Below, piece after piece: positions 1 through 10,399 of a stretch of DNA of 64,000 bases. The DNA comes from Dehalococcoidia bacterium (GTDB lineage Bacteria; Chloroflexota; Dehalococcoidia; SpSt-223): assembly GCA_025054935.1 (NCBI GenBank), contig JANWZD010000003.1, positions 186,001-250,000 of the forward strand, given 5' to 3'. Each line of letters starts with the position of its first letter. Within the stretch, counting starts at the first letter, position 1. The translations under genes and the position numbers were made by a program. Under the pieces are notes generated by a model. That model had not been told where the DNA came from and ran no database searches. It saw only the letters and a list, made by a program, of their open reading frames with translations.

Positions 1-112
1 CGAGCCGCCGCCGCCGCCGCTCCCCGACGAGGTGATTGCGGCAATGGCCGCGCGCTATCGCGAAGCCTACCGGCGGTTGACTGGTGAGGAGATTGAACGT
101 GTGGCTCGCTAA
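1..112 (+). CDS. purC: SAICAR synthetase, C-terminal end only
   Basis: The window opens inside a gene whose last 36 codons (in frame from base 2, stop at 110-112) end in LPDEVIAAMAARYREAY followed by RRLTGEEIERVAR. This resembles the C-terminal helix of phosphoribosylaminoimidazole-succinocarboxamide synthase, which joins aspartate to CAIR in purine synthesis. A run of five prolines precedes the helix. The next gene is purS, which starts inside the last 14 bases of this one, an order common in bacterial purine operons. The call rests on the short tail and on this neighbour. Only the 3' end is present. Confidence 0.7.
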   Translation, partial: EPPPPPLPDEVIAAMAARYREAYRRLTGEEIERVAR

Positions 113-347
113 AGTGATCGTCAGCTTGAAGCCGGTAGTCAATGACCCGCCTGGAATCACCATCCAGGGCGCGCTGCAGACGCTCGGATTCTCCGGCGTT
201 CGCTCGGTCCGCTCCGGCAAATATTTCGAAGTGCGGCTCGAGGCCGCCGACGAAGAGAGCGCGCGCCAGCAGGTCGACGCAATGTGCAAGCAGCTGCTCG
301 CGAACCCCGTGATCGAGGAGTATCGCTTCACGGTAGAGCCGCTCTAA
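99..347 (+). CDS. purS: Phosphoribosylformylglycinamidine synthase subunit PurS
   Basis: 82 aa. PurS is the small structural subunit of the PurS-PurQ-PurL FGAM synthase, the fourth step of purine synthesis, and helps pass ammonia from PurQ to PurL. The protein reads MWLAKVIVSLKPVVNDPPG, has the conserved GALQTLGF and GKYFEVRLEA segments and ends NPVIEEYRF, all typical, and the length is usual for the family. I chose GTG at 99 because the family begins at MW. An upstream in-frame GTG at 84 would add five atypical residues. It overlaps the end of purC by 14 bases, which suggests translational coupling. The purQ and purL genes do not follow; the next gene is on the other strand. Confidence 0.95.
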   Translation: MWLAKVIVSLKPVVNDPPGITIQGALQTLGFSGVRSVRSGKYFEVRLEAADEESARQQVDAMCKQLLANPVIEEYRFTVEPL

Positions 348-394
348 TCGCGGCAGCCCGACGCGCTCCCTCTCGCGCAGAGACCTGAGGGCGT

Positions 395-889
395 TCATCC
401 GGAAGCGAGGCGGGCGAGATAGCGCGCGCGTGCCTCTTCAAGCACGCGGAGGGCGAAGGCCGCGTCCCGCCAGCCGACGATCTCGCTCCCTTTGCCTTCT
501 AGGCTCTTGTATGTCTGGAAGAAGTTTTCGATTTCGCGCTGCCAATGAAAGCCCAGCGCTTCGAGCGAGTCGATATGCGAGAGCCGCGGGTCGCCCACCG
601 GCACCGCGATCAGCTTTCGGTCTTGGCCTTTGTCATCGATCATGTCGAGGCAGCCGATCGGAATTGCGGCGACATGGCAGCCCGGGAAGGTCGGCTCGTG
701 AACGATCACGAGCGCATCGAGGGGGTCGCCATCCGGCTCGAGCGTTTCGGGGATGTAGCCGTAGTCGGCTGGATAGTGAACCGAGGAGTACAGCACGCGG
801 TCGAGCCGAAAGACCCCGCGCCGATGGTCATACTCATATTTGTTGCGGCTGCCCGCCGGAATTTCGATCACGACCTCAATCGGGTTCAT
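395..889 (-). CDS. ppa: Inorganic pyrophosphatase (family I)
   Basis: 164 aa, the usual length for a soluble family I pyrophosphatase, which hydrolyses PPi to two phosphates and so pulls biosynthetic reactions forward. It starts MNPIEVVIEIPAGSRNKYEY and has the Mg2+-binding signature DGDPLDALVIV plus the DDKGQDRKLIAVP segment that carries metal and phosphate ligands. The open frame runs upstream to 1015, but the family starts at MNP, so ATG at 889 is used. This start lies inside the 3' end of the upstream GGDEF gene (14-base overlap), making it the last gene of the tilS-hpt-ftsH-GGDEF-ppa unit. It converges on purS. Confidence 0.96.
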   Translation of the reverse strand: MNPIEVVIEIPAGSRNKYEYDHRRGVFRLDRVLYSSVHYPADYGYIPETLEPDGDPLDALVIVHEPTFPGCHVAAIPIGCLDMIDDKGQDRKLIAVPVGDPRLSHIDSLEALGFHWQREIENFFQTYKSLEGKGSEIVGWRDAAFALRVLEEARARYLARLASG

Positions 890-2237
890 TGTCCAATCGT
901 CTTTTCTGCCGACGCTTCGCGCGGTAGAGTGCGCGGTCGGCTCGGTGGAGAAGCGTTTCGGCGGAGGCGCCATCAGCAGGAAATGCTGCCCCGCCCACGG
1001 AAAACCAGACGGCAATGCGGTGTCCCTTCCAGGTGAGGGCGAGCGGGAGAGTTTGGCGGAGGCGGTGAATCACTAGCCGAACGCCGCGCCGGTCGGCATC
1101 GGGGAGGAGAACGGCGAACTCGTCGCCGCCGATCCGCGCCACAAAGTCGCTCGCCCGCGTCGCCCCCACGAGGGCGCGGCCAACCATCCGGAGAGCGGCG
1201 TCGCCGGCGGCGTGGCCGAACTGGTCGTTGATCGCTTTCATTCCGTCGATGTCGGCCATCACGACGCCGTACGCTTGAGCGGCGCGCTGGGCCCGCGCAT
1301 GCTGCCGTCGCAGCGTATCTTCGAAGGCGCGCCGATTGGCGATGCCGGTCAGGGGGTCGGTCAGTGCCTCGCGAGCGAGCCGTTCGACCAAGTCGGCGCG
1401 CTCGAACGTCGTCGCGATCTCGTCGCAGATCGCCTCCACCATCGCGAGGTAGTCGGGAGAAAACGGCCCGACGGGACGAGTGTAGCCTAGCAGGAGCACC
1501 CCCCGCGGCCGGCCGCTGCCGAGGAGGGGCGCGGCGATTGCGGCGCGGAGGGAGGGAAACGACGCGCCGTCGCGGCGAGGAAGGTCGGTCGCGCAGGGCA
1601 CCACGATCGCTTCGCGGGCGCGGAGCGCGAGGAGTACGAGCGGTTCATGCTCCCCTGCCCGCTCGACAAGCGCTGCCGGGTCGGCTCCCCAGCTGCCGAG
1701 GACGTGCAGCATCTCGTCGTCGTCGATCGTGTAGAGGGCGCCGACTTCCGCCTCGATGAGGGGAGGGAGCTGGTGGACGAGCGCGGCGACCGCATCGTGC
1801 AGCCGGTCGATACGGGCAAGCGTCCGCGAGAGCCGCTGGAGCCCTTCGAGCTGCCGCTGGACCCGGACGTGATCGGAAATATCTTCGACGAGCAGGACCA
1901 CGCCGGACGCGCCGTCGCGGATCCGGGTGCAGAGAAATTCGACCGTCCGTCCTGACTGCGCGAGGGTAGAGCGAAACGAGAAGCGAGCAAGCGCTCCCTC
2001 CGCGACGCGGCGGAGCCCGTTCACGAGGCGAGCAGTCTCGCCCCGAAGAACGTCGTCGATGGGAACGCCGGCGAGCAGCCGCTGCTGGCTGGCGAGGTCG
2101 GGCGCGAACTGCTGGGCCGCTGCGTTGGAATAGACGATCCGCAGCTGAGCATCGAGCGCGAAAACAGCATGGTCGATGGAGTCGAGAATGGCCTGGAGGG
2201 TAGGCTGGGCTGACGGTGCCGCTACGTCGAACGTCAT
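876..2237 (-). CDS. PAS-GAF-GGDEF protein, probable diguanylate cyclase
   Basis: 453 aa. An N-terminal PAS-like region (about 10-125, with ILDSIDHAVFALDAQLRIVY) is followed by a GAF-like region (about 145-290) and a C-terminal GGDEF domain (about 300-450) with an intact IGGDEF motif near residue 370. The upstream DIDGMKAINDQFGH segment carries the metal-binding Asp. Enzymes of this type make cyclic di-GMP from two GTP. No EAL or HD-GYP domain and no transmembrane segment is visible, so it should be a cytosolic sensor-cyclase; the ligand is unknown. I see no RxxD inhibitory site immediately before GGDEF. A GGGGAGG-like ribosome site precedes the ATG. It lies 34 bases after ftsH and overlaps ppa. 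Confidence 0.9.
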   Translation of the reverse strand: MTFDVAAPSAQPTLQAILDSIDHAVFALDAQLRIVYSNAAAQQFAPDLASQQRLLAGVPIDDVLRGETARLVNGLRRVAEGALARFSFRSTLAQSGRTVEFLCTRIRDGASGVVLLVEDISDHVRVQRQLEGLQRLSRTLARIDRLHDAVAALVHQLPPLIEAEVGALYTIDDDEMLHVLGSWGADPAALVERAGEHEPLVLLALRAREAIVVPCATDLPRRDGASFPSLRAAIAAPLLGSGRPRGVLLLGYTRPVGPFSPDYLAMVEAICDEIATTFERADLVERLAREALTDPLTGIANRRAFEDTLRRQHARAQRAAQAYGVVMADIDGMKAINDQFGHAAGDAALRMVGRALVGATRASDFVARIGGDEFAVLLPDADRRGVRLVIHRLRQTLPLALTWKGHRIAVWFSVGGAAFPADGASAETLLHRADRALYRAKRRQKRRLDNEPD

Positions 2238-2271
2238 CCAGCCTCCCCGAAAGCTTCTCGCACGCGGGCGG

Positions 2272-4134
<1,863 letters not shown>

Positions 4135-4187
4135 GCTGCTCTTTCCCGACGCCGGCCTCGGCCGACCAGGCCAGCAAGGAGAGTATA

Positions 4188-4748
4188 TCAAAGGGGTTCC
4201 GGCATTCCGCCATCGTCGCTCACAAGGCGCAACTCGGCGACGAACGGGAGATTGCGGTAGTTCTCGGCGTAGTCGAGCCCGTAGCCGACCACAAACCGGT
4301 TCGGGATGAGAAAACCAGTGTAGTCGAGCGCGACGTCCGCGCGGCGCGGCGCCTGTTTGTCGAGGAGCGCGCACACCCGCAGGCTCGCCGGGCTCCGTGC
4401 TTGAAGATAGTCAAGAATGTAGCGCAGGGTGAGCCCGCTATCGACGATATCTTCAACGACGAGGACGTCTTTCCCTTCGATGCTCTCGTCAAGATCTTTG
4501 AGAATGCGAACGATCCCGCTCGTCTCAGTGCTCGGGCCGTAGCTGCTGATCGCCATGAAGTCCATGGTCACCGGCAGCTCGATCGCGCGGGCAAGGTCAA
4601 CGAGGAACATCGCCGCGCCTTTCAGGACCCCAACAAGAACCACCTCGCGCCCGGCATAGTCACGGGTGATCGCTGCGCCCAGTTCGCGGACGCGGCGCTG
4701 GATAGCCTCCTCAGTTAGGATCGTCTCGCCCAGCTCTGCTCTGGCCAT
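4188..4748 (-). CDS. hpt: Hypoxanthine phosphoribosyltransferase
   Basis: 186 aa. Transfers phosphoribose from PRPP to hypoxanthine (and usually guanine) in purine salvage. The PRPP-binding loop VVEDIVDSGLTLRYIL (about 97-112) is intact, and the substrate-loop region VGVLKGAAMFLVDLARAI and the DFMAISSYG segment are typical. ATG at 4748 lies 38 bases inside tilS, so the two are probably co-translated. The order tilS, hpt, ftsH matches many bacteria. Confidence 0.96.
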   Translation of the reverse strand: MARAELGETILTEEAIQRRVRELGAAITRDYAGREVVLVGVLKGAAMFLVDLARAIELPVTMDFMAISSYGPSTETSGIVRILKDLDESIEGKDVLVVEDIVDSGLTLRYILDYLQARSPASLRVCALLDKQAPRRADVALDYTGFLIPNRFVVGYGLDYAENYRNLPFVAELRLVSDDGGMPEPL

Positions 4749-6150
4749 CGCCTTCCCCGGCGCTAGACTGTAGCAGAGAGCTGGCTCCAGCGTCGCGCCG
4801 CGCCTCGATCCACGTCGCCGGCGCGCCCTCCATCACCGCCTCCTCGGCGCTGACCCGGCTGCCGACAAGCCACACGATCCGCTCTTCCGCGGTTACCACG
4901 GGCAGGAAATCGCGCTCGTCGCGCGGCGTCTTCCGATTCACGAGTTCGTCCTGGACCTTCACCGTTCCCGCGCCGCCAAGCGGACGAAAGCGGTCGCCGG
5001 GGCGGCGAGCGCGGATGAGGAACGGCCCCGCGCTGCGCACCCAGACACTGAGGGGACCGCTTGTGCGGCGGACATCGGTGGCGATGCGGCGGTCGGCGCG
5101 CAGCTCCCAGGGGCCGAAACGCGCCGTCCCGGGAACGGTTAGGAGAACGGCAGGCGGCGGTGCCGGCGCGCGCCGCCGCCGTAGTTCGAGAAGGGGGCCG
5201 GTAATAACAGCCTCGAGGTCGCGAGGGAGGTGGAGGCGGCGCGGCGCGCCAGCGCGCGCGGCGTCGAGCACGCGCGCGACGTGCTCGAGCGTGAGCGGCG
5301 AAGGCGGGCCGGTCAGCTGCTCGGCGGCGCGCCGGATCGCCTCGCTCGCCAGCGCGGCCGGCCAGCGCGTGAGCGGATCGACGCGCAGTGAGTGCTCGCT
5401 CGGGCCGGCTACCTCGCTCCAGCGGCGCTCGACCTCGCTCCGGATGAAGGCATGCTGGTCGCGCAGCAGCGCCATTGTTGCGGTGAGGCGCTCGCGCAGA
5501 CGCGGGTTCTCGCGAAGGAGTGCCGGCAGGAAGCGCCGCCGCAGGCGATTTCGGAGAAAGCGGTCAGAGACGTTCGAGGTGTCGAGACGGGGCTCGATCC
5601 CCTGCGCGCGGCAGTAGGCGAGAGTGGCATCGCGGGGGACGTCGAGCAGAGGGCGGACGATCGGAAGGTCGTCGCCAGTCAGCTGCGTGAGGGAGGCGCG
5701 CGGCGCCATTCCCCCGAGGCCGGCAGGACCGGCACCGCGGAGGAGGCGAAGGAAGAGGGTCTCGATCTGGTCGTCGGCAGTGTGACCGACTGCGATCGCG
5801 GCGGCGCCGACGGCACGGGCGGTTCGGGCGAGAAAAGCGTAGCGCTCCGCTCGAGCCCGTTCCTCGAGGTTGCCGCGCTCAAAGCGCGTGGGGTCGGCGC
5901 GCTCAACATGGAGCGGAATGCCGCGAGCGCTCGCAATTGCGCGCACCGCCGCTTCGTCGTCGTCAGACTCCTCGCCGCGCAGGCGGTGGTTGAGGTGAGC
6001 GGCGACGACGGGCAGCGCGGCGGCGTGGAGCGCGAGGAGCAGGGCGACCGAGTCTGGGCCGCCCGAGACGCCGACGACGACCCGCTGGTCGCGTGCAAGC
6101 AGCCCGCTCGCAAGGGCGTGCTGGACTGCCGCCGTGACCGGGTCCGTCAT
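4711..6150 (-). CDS. tilS: tRNA(Ile)-lysidine synthetase TilS
   Basis: 479 aa. TilS attaches lysine to C34 of the CAU-anticodon isoleucine tRNA, switching it from methionine to isoleucine decoding. The N-type ATP-pyrophosphatase P-loop SGGPDS is at 29-34 and is followed by AHLNHRLRGEESD and VGHTADDQIETLFLRLLRG, all diagnostic. The C-terminal substrate-binding domain includes RRPGDRFRPLGG. I start at MTDPVTAAV (6150); the frame extends nine codons further. The extreme C-terminus, beyond about residue 455, looks low-complexity. The gene begins 28 bases after an initiator tRNA-Met on the same strand and overlaps hpt. Confidence 0.95.
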   Translation of the reverse strand: MTDPVTAAVQHALASGLLARDQRVVVGVSGGPDSVALLLALHAAALPVVAAHLNHRLRGEESDDDEAAVRAIASARGIPLHVERADPTRFERGNLEERARAERYAFLARTARAVGAAAIAVGHTADDQIETLFLRLLRGAGPAGLGGMAPRASLTQLTGDDLPIVRPLLDVPRDATLAYCRAQGIEPRLDTSNVSDRFLRNRLRRRFLPALLRENPRLRERLTATMALLRDQHAFIRSEVERRWSEVAGPSEHSLRVDPLTRWPAALASEAIRRAAEQLTGPPSPLTLEHVARVLDAARAGAPRRLHLPRDLEAVITGPLLELRRRRAPAPPPAVLLTVPGTARFGPWELRADRRIATDVRRTSGPLSVWVRSAGPFLIRARRPGDRFRPLGGAGTVKVQDELVNRKTPRDERDFLPVVTAEERIVWLVGSRVSAEEAVMEGAPATWIEARRDAGASSLLQSSAGEGDGQSRAGRDDPN

Positions 6151-6178
6151 CGGTGAGGACGGAAACTGCTGACGCACG

Positions 6179-6253
6179 TGGTGGCGGGGGTAGGATTCGA
6201 ACCTACGACCTCCGGGTTATGAGCCCGACGAGCTGCCACTGCTCTACCCCGCG
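6179..6253 (-). tRNA. Initiator tRNA-fMet (anticodon CAU)
   Basis: A complete cloverleaf folds on the minus strand. The 5' acceptor strand CGCGGGG is at 6247-6253, the anticodon loop CTCATAA has CAT at 6219-6221, the T arm is GTAGG-TTCGAAT-CCTAC, and the 3' acceptor strand is CCCCGCC followed by discriminator A and an encoded CCA (6179-6181). Two features mark it as the initiator, not elongator, species. Position 1 and 72 are C and C and cannot pair, and the anticodon stem has three consecutive G-C pairs (GGG/CCC) next to the loop. It lies between its own promoter and tilS. Confidence 0.96.
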
Positions 6254-6263
6254 GTACACGCAT

Positions 6264-6292
6264 AGTATACCAAGTCGGGCACTCCGCTTCAA
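6264..6292 (-). promoter_or_regulatory. Promoter of the initiator tRNA
   Basis: On the minus strand TTGAAG (6287-6292) is separated by exactly 17 bases from TATACT (6264-6269). These match the sigma-70 type consensus at 4 of 6 and 5 of 6. The -10 box ends 10 bases before the mature tRNA 5' end, so transcription should start a few bases before it. With no obvious terminator between the tRNA and tilS, it may also serve the tilS-hpt-ftsH cluster. Confidence 0.7.
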
Positions 6293-6333
6293 TGCTTCAC
6301 CCCGCTTTCCGGTTTGCCGGTGGCTCCCCGCAG

Positions 6334-6339
6334 TAGAAT
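6334..6339 (+). promoter_or_regulatory. -10 box just before the M50 protease start (leaderless candidate)
   Basis: TAGAAT (5 of 6 matches to TATAAT) stands five bases before the ATG at 6345, and no Shine-Dalgarno sequence is visible. Transcription from it would start at or next to the start codon. I see no good -35 box at 17-18 bases. Confidence 0.4.
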
Positions 6340-6344
6340 TAGAA

Positions 6345-7520
6345 ATGAATGCTCGCGCGGCGAGCAAAGAGCATGGCTATGATATGAACGGAACTGCGTC
6401 GACCAACAACACGTCGCCCCGCCGCGACCCGCCGCCGACGATGGGGTCGTTCACCATCGGCCGGGTGTTCGGCATTCCGATCCGGATCCATTTCACCTTC
6501 TTCTTACTCCTCGCATTTTTAGGCTGGCTGGAAGCGCAGCAAAGCGGCAATGTCTTCCTCGAGCTGGCGTTCATTGTCTCACTGTTCGGCTGCGTTCTGC
6601 TGCACGAACTGGGGCACGCCTTGACCGCGCGCGCCTACGGCATCCGCACGGTTGACATCACGCTCTATCCGATCGGGGGCATTGCGCGGCTGAGCAGCAT
6701 GGGGAAGCCGAACCAGGAGTTCTGGATCGCCCTTGCCGGACCGATGGTCAATGTCGCGATCGCCGCGGTCTTGTGGGGAGGCATGGTGGTGGTGGTCGGG
6801 CGTCCGCCAGCGCTCGGCCCCTTCTTCACCGAAGATTTCGTCCAGCGCGTCTTCATCGCGAATGTCTTGCTGGCCGCCTTCAACCTGCTGCCGGCATTTC
6901 CGATGGATGGGGGGCGCATCCTTCGCGCGCTTCTTGCGCAACGGCTGGGAATTGCCCGAGGAACGCGGATCGCGGCGACGGTCGGCCAGATGTTCGCGGT
7001 CGTCTTCGGCATCGTCGGGCTCTTTTCGCTCAATCTGTTCCTCGTGCTCATCGCGTTCTTCCTCTTCATTGGCGCATCAGGCGAAGCGGTGATGGCCCAA
7101 ACTCAGGATGTGCTCGCAGGCGCGCGGGTGCGGGATGCGATGATCACGCGCTTCGACACGCTCCGCCACGGCCAAGTCTTGGGCGATGCCGCCGAACTGT
7201 TGATCTCCGGCACCCAGCAGGACTTTCCGGTCGTCTTTGGGGATCAAGTGCTCGGCGTGCTGCCGCGTGACCGGTTGCTGGCGGCTCTCGCGCGCGGAGG
7301 ACGCGACACTTATGTCTCCGAGGCGATGGTGCGCGATTTCGTGCGTGTTACGCCGAATGATGACCTCGCCGTCGCTCTCGAGCATTTTGCTTCGAGCCGC
7401 ATTCCCCTCTTGGTCTTCGACGATGGCCACCTCGTCGGCATGCTCACCCCGGAAAACGTCAGCGAGTTTGTCATGATCCGTCAATCGCTGGCGCAGGCAA
7501 GCCTCATGAGCCGAATGTGA
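6345..7520 (+). CDS. Site-2 protease family (M50) membrane metalloprotease with CBS domains
   Basis: 391 aa. This is an intramembrane zinc protease of the SpoIVFB/S2P-like type, which cleaves membrane-bound substrates, often anti-sigma factors. The zinc motif HELGH is at 87-91 in a hydrophobic segment, and the third ligand motif, NLLPAFPMDGGR, has Asp at 188. Five or six hydrophobic segments lie between 45 and 260. A C-terminal cytosolic part (about 260-385) looks like two CBS motifs, which often bind adenine nucleotides. Start choice is uncertain: ATG at 6345 has a -10 box five bases before it, while ATG at 6384 would remove 13 residues and ATG at 6441 would start at MGSFTIGRVFGIPIRIH, the conserved part. 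The substrate is unknown. Confidence 0.9.
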   Translation: MNARAASKEHGYDMNGTASTNNTSPRRDPPPTMGSFTIGRVFGIPIRIHFTFFLLLAFLGWLEAQQSGNVFLELAFIVSLFGCVLLHELGHALTARAYGIRTVDITLYPIGGIARLSSMGKPNQEFWIALAGPMVNVAIAAVLWGGMVVVVGRPPALGPFFTEDFVQRVFIANVLLAAFNLLPAFPMDGGRILRALLAQRLGIARGTRIAATVGQMFAVVFGIVGLFSLNLFLVLIAFFLFIGASGEAVMAQTQDVLAGARVRDAMITRFDTLRHGQVLGDAAELLISGTQQDFPVVFGDQVLGVLPRDRLLAALARGGRDTYVSEAMVRDFVRVTPNDDLAVALEHFASSRIPLLVFDDGHLVGMLTPENVSEFVMIRQSLAQASLMSRM

Positions 7521-7636
7521 AATGCGCTCAGTACTCGGTATAAATAGCGGGACACTCGTGGTACACTACACCTGATTCCCTCACGCGGCTACTGCGCGCT
7601 CGCGCCTGTCGAAGGAGAAAACGGGAGTTGGGGACA

Positions 7637-7948
7637 ATGCCCTGGTCTAGCCGGCGCCGCTCAAACGACCGTGGCAGCGGCATGGTGCTCGTACATCCCG
7701 ACGTCATCCGCGAATGGGTGGAAGCGCATGGCGGCAAACCGGGCCATCTTGCCAACACCTATGTCGGCGATGAGGTCGGCATTCTTCGTATTTGGTTCCC
7801 CGGCCACACGTTCGCTCGCTTTGTCCCGCTCACCTGGGATCGCTTTCTGAAGAAGCTTCAGGAGAAAAATCTCGCGCTCTACTGCGAGGAGGATCCGCGA
7901 ACGGGGCGGCCCTACACGCGGATCGTTCCTGCGCCCCAACTGCGCTAG
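7637..7948 (+). CDS. Small conserved protein of unknown function, paralogue 1
   Basis: 103 aa, cytosolic, no signal or membrane segment. I do not recognise a named domain. It shares a clear pattern with the protein at 45319-45678: WVEAHGGKP near the N-terminus, an ILRIWFPG core, a PLTWDRFLKKLQEKNLAL helix and a final RPYTRIVP strand. The compact alternation of helix and strand looks like a small alpha/beta fold. Similar small proteins, as far as I recall, are annotated as hypothetical in several phyla. ATG at 7637 has GGGAG nine bases before it; a TTG at 7628 behind AAGGAG is an alternative that adds three residues. Confidence 0.75.
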   Translation: MPWSSRRRSNDRGSGMVLVHPDVIREWVEAHGGKPGHLANTYVGDEVGILRIWFPGHTFARFVPLTWDRFLKKLQEKNLALYCEEDPRTGRPYTRIVPAPQLR

Positions 7949-7960
7949 ACGACCCCGCTC

Positions 7961-9019
7961 TTAGCGGAACGTCGCCACCGACGGCCAGAAGGGCACGGCG
8001 TCGACCAGCCGGAGGCCGGGGATCCAGCCAAGGAGCGCGCCGGCGACCACGAGCGCAATGACGAGCAGCACCGCCAGCGCGGCGGCAGCGACGAAAGAGC
8101 AGCCGCGGATCACAAGGGTGCGCCCCGACGGCGCGGCAGCGCGCTCGGCTGCCGTCGTCATCGGACGGGGAGAGGGATCGTCGCGCGCGCGCGCAGCAAG
8201 GCGGAGCGTCTGCCGCCCCGTCGGCTCAAGCGCGTCCCCGTTCGCCGATGCGCCAGCGGGAGCGATCTCCTCGATCCGCGCCACGATGACGCTGATGTTG
8301 TCGGAGCCGCCAGCATCGTTGGCGAGGGCGATCAAGTCCGCCACCGCCGCTTTCGGGTCCGCTTGCTGGAGAAGTGTCGCGCGCATCGCCTCCTCGCTTA
8401 CCTTGCCCGACAGTCCGTCGGAGCAGAGCATGAGAATGTCGCCAAGGAGGGCGCGTTCCTGTCGGACCTCGACTTGGACCGTGGGCCCGTGGCCGAGAGC
8501 GCGGGTGATCACGTTAGCCATCGGGTGGTGATCTGCCTCGGCGGCGGGGAGGACCCCCTTCTCCACCCATTCCTCGACAAGGCTGTGGTCGCGGGTGAGG
8601 CGGGTGAGCACCCCGTTGCGCAGCAGGTAGGCGCGGCTATCCCCGACGTGGGCAACTGTCAACTCATCGCCCCGCAGGACGACAGCAACACAGGTGGTGC
8701 CCATGCCGCGCTGCTCCGGGCGCTCCGCTGCCTGCTGGAAGATTTTTTGGTTGGCGAGCGTCACCGCTTGGATCAGCGCTTCGGTCGGGTCATCTGCCGG
8801 GCTGTCGTAGTACCTCGTTAGGATCGTCTCCACCGCGAGCTGCGAAGCGACCTCGCCGGCAGCATGTCCTCCCATTCCGTCGCAGATAACGAGGAGGATC
8901 CCCTTGCGGTCGGCAACCTCGCCCGCATCTGGCACTCGGAGGCCGTAGTTGTCTTCGTTGTGGCTGCGAGTGCGACCGACGTCAGTCGCTGCGCCGACCC
9001 GGATACGGGTGCGGCCCAT
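7961..9019 (-). CDS. PP2C-type Ser/Thr protein phosphatase with C-terminal membrane anchor
   Basis: 352 aa. Metal-dependent phosphatase that removes phosphate from Ser/Thr residues. The family motifs are present in order: RSHNEDNYGL (18-27), ICDGMGGHAAGEVAS (about 46-60), VAHVGDSRAYLL, LMLCSDGLSG and NDAGGSDNISVIV. The catalytic domain ends near 255, followed by a linker and one transmembrane helix (about 308-333, VAAAALAVLLVIALVVAGAL), so it should face the cytosol from the membrane. It probably opposes kinases such as the one at 53046, although the two are not linked. GAGGAGG precedes the ATG. It is divergent from sucC across about 200 bases. Confidence 0.94.
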   Translation of the reverse strand: MGRTRIRVGAATDVGRTRSHNEDNYGLRVPDAGEVADRKGILLVICDGMGGHAAGEVASQLAVETILTRYYDSPADDPTEALIQAVTLANQKIFQQAAERPEQRGMGTTCVAVVLRGDELTVAHVGDSRAYLLRNGVLTRLTRDHSLVEEWVEKGVLPAAEADHHPMANVITRALGHGPTVQVEVRQERALLGDILMLCSDGLSGKVSEEAMRATLLQQADPKAAVADLIALANDAGGSDNISVIVARIEEIAPAGASANGDALEPTGRQTLRLAARARDDPSPRPMTTAAERAAAPSGRTLVIRGCSFVAAAALAVLLVIALVVAGALLGWIPGLRLVDAVPFWPSVATFR

Positions 9020-9217
9020 CCCTTTCCTCCTCGGGATCGCGGCCGAGCGCGCCTTATCGCCGTCGGAGCGCGACCTAGGTGGGGACAGTGCTGCCCAATT
9101 GTACCACCCCCCTCGCCCGGAGCCGGCGCTATGCTACACTGCCGTGGCGAGCTACGACACGCTCCGAGACGCTCGCCCGCCAGGCCGCGCCTTCCACGAA
9201 CCCAGCGGGGATCGACA

Positions 9218-10375
9218 ATGAAGATCCATGAATTCCAAGCGAAATCGTTGTTGCGCGACTACGGTATTCCCGTCCCAAAGGGCGCGGTCGCAGATACCGT
9301 TCGCGAAGCCATCCAGATTGCCGACGACATCGGCTATCCGGTCGTTGTCAAAGCCCAGATCCACGCCGGCGGCCGGGGCAAAGGGGGAGGCATCAAACTC
9401 GCCGCCAATCGCGATGAACTTGAGGCGGCGGCGCGGTCGATCCTCGGCATGAAGCTGAAAACCCCCCAGACCCGCCCAGAAGGCCAGCATGTCCATCGCG
9501 TCCTGATTGAAGAAGCGATGTCCCCCGCGCGCGAACTCTATCTCGGCATCACGCTGGATCGGAAAGTCGGCCAAGTGGTCGTGATGGCGAGCGAGGCGGG
9601 CGGCATGGAGATCGAAGAGGTTGCCGCTGCGTCGCCTGAGAAGATCCTGCGCGCGCATGTCGACCCGACGATCGGCTTCCTCAGCTTCCAAGGGCGCGAC
9701 CTCGGCTTTCGAATGGGGTTGCCGTGGGAGCAGGTGCGCCAAGTGGCGGATCTGATCGGCCGCTTGGTTCGGCTGTTCGAAGAGAAAGACTGTTCCCTCG
9801 CCGAGATCAATCCCCTCGTTGTCACCCACGACGGGCGGGTGCTGGCGCTCGACGCCAAGATCACCTTCGATGACAATGCGCTCTTCCGCCATCCAGAGAT
9901 CCGCGCGATGCGCGATCTCGACGAGGAAGACCCGCTCGAGGTCAAGGCGTCGGAGACCGGCGTTGCTTATGTCAAACTCGACGGCTTTGTCGGCTGCATG
10001 GTCAACGGGGCCGGCCTCGCGATGGCGACGATGGACGTGATCAAGCTGGTGGGCGGCGCGCCCGCCAACTTTCTCGATGTTGGGGCGGCGAGCGCTGACC
10101 GGGTGGCGAGCGCTTTTCGCGTCATCCTCTCTGACCCGGACGTGAAATCGATCCTGGTCAACATTTTTGGCGGCATCGCCCGCGGCGATACTATCGCGAC
10201 CGGGATCATCGAGGCGGTGCGCGAAGTCGGCCTCAACCTTCCCCTCGTTGTTCGGCTCGATGGCACCCGCGCCGAAGAAGGAAAGCGCATGCTCGCCGAG
10301 TCGGGGCTGCCGATCATTGTCGCGACCGACCTGCTCGATGGTGCTCGGAAAGCGGTCGAGGCGGCCCGCCGATGA
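9218..10375 (+). CDS. sucC: Succinate-CoA ligase, beta subunit
   Basis: 385 aa, normal length. With SucD it converts succinyl-CoA, ADP (or GDP) and phosphate to succinate, CoA and nucleoside triphosphate in the citric acid cycle. It starts MKIHEFQAKSLLRDYGIPVP and has the ATP-grasp nucleotide loop GGRGKGGG (51-58), the SLAEINPLVV metal-site segment, and the C-terminal FLDVGAAS and VNIFGGIARGD phosphate and CoA-interface motifs. The frame is open well upstream, but the family start is ATG at 9218. sucD follows after 24 bases, so the two form one operon. Confidence 0.97.
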   Translation: MKIHEFQAKSLLRDYGIPVPKGAVADTVREAIQIADDIGYPVVVKAQIHAGGRGKGGGIKLAANRDELEAAARSILGMKLKTPQTRPEGQHVHRVLIEEAMSPARELYLGITLDRKVGQVVVMASEAGGMEIEEVAAASPEKILRAHVDPTIGFLSFQGRDLGFRMGLPWEQVRQVADLIGRLVRLFEEKDCSLAEINPLVVTHDGRVLALDAKITFDDNALFRHPEIRAMRDLDEEDPLEVKASETGVAYVKLDGFVGCMVNGAGLAMATMDVIKLVGGAPANFLDVGAASADRVASAFRVILSDPDVKSILVNIFGGIARGDTIATGIIEAVREVGLNLPLVVRLDGTRAEEGKRMLAESGLPIIVATDLLDGARKAVEAARR

Positions 10376-10399
10376 GATCTACTGCTGAAGGAGACGGTT

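Noticed and set aside
7539-7567. TATAAA and TACACT upstream of the small paralogue 1
   Set aside because: Neither has a -35 hexamer at 16-18 bases, so a promoter is only suggestive.
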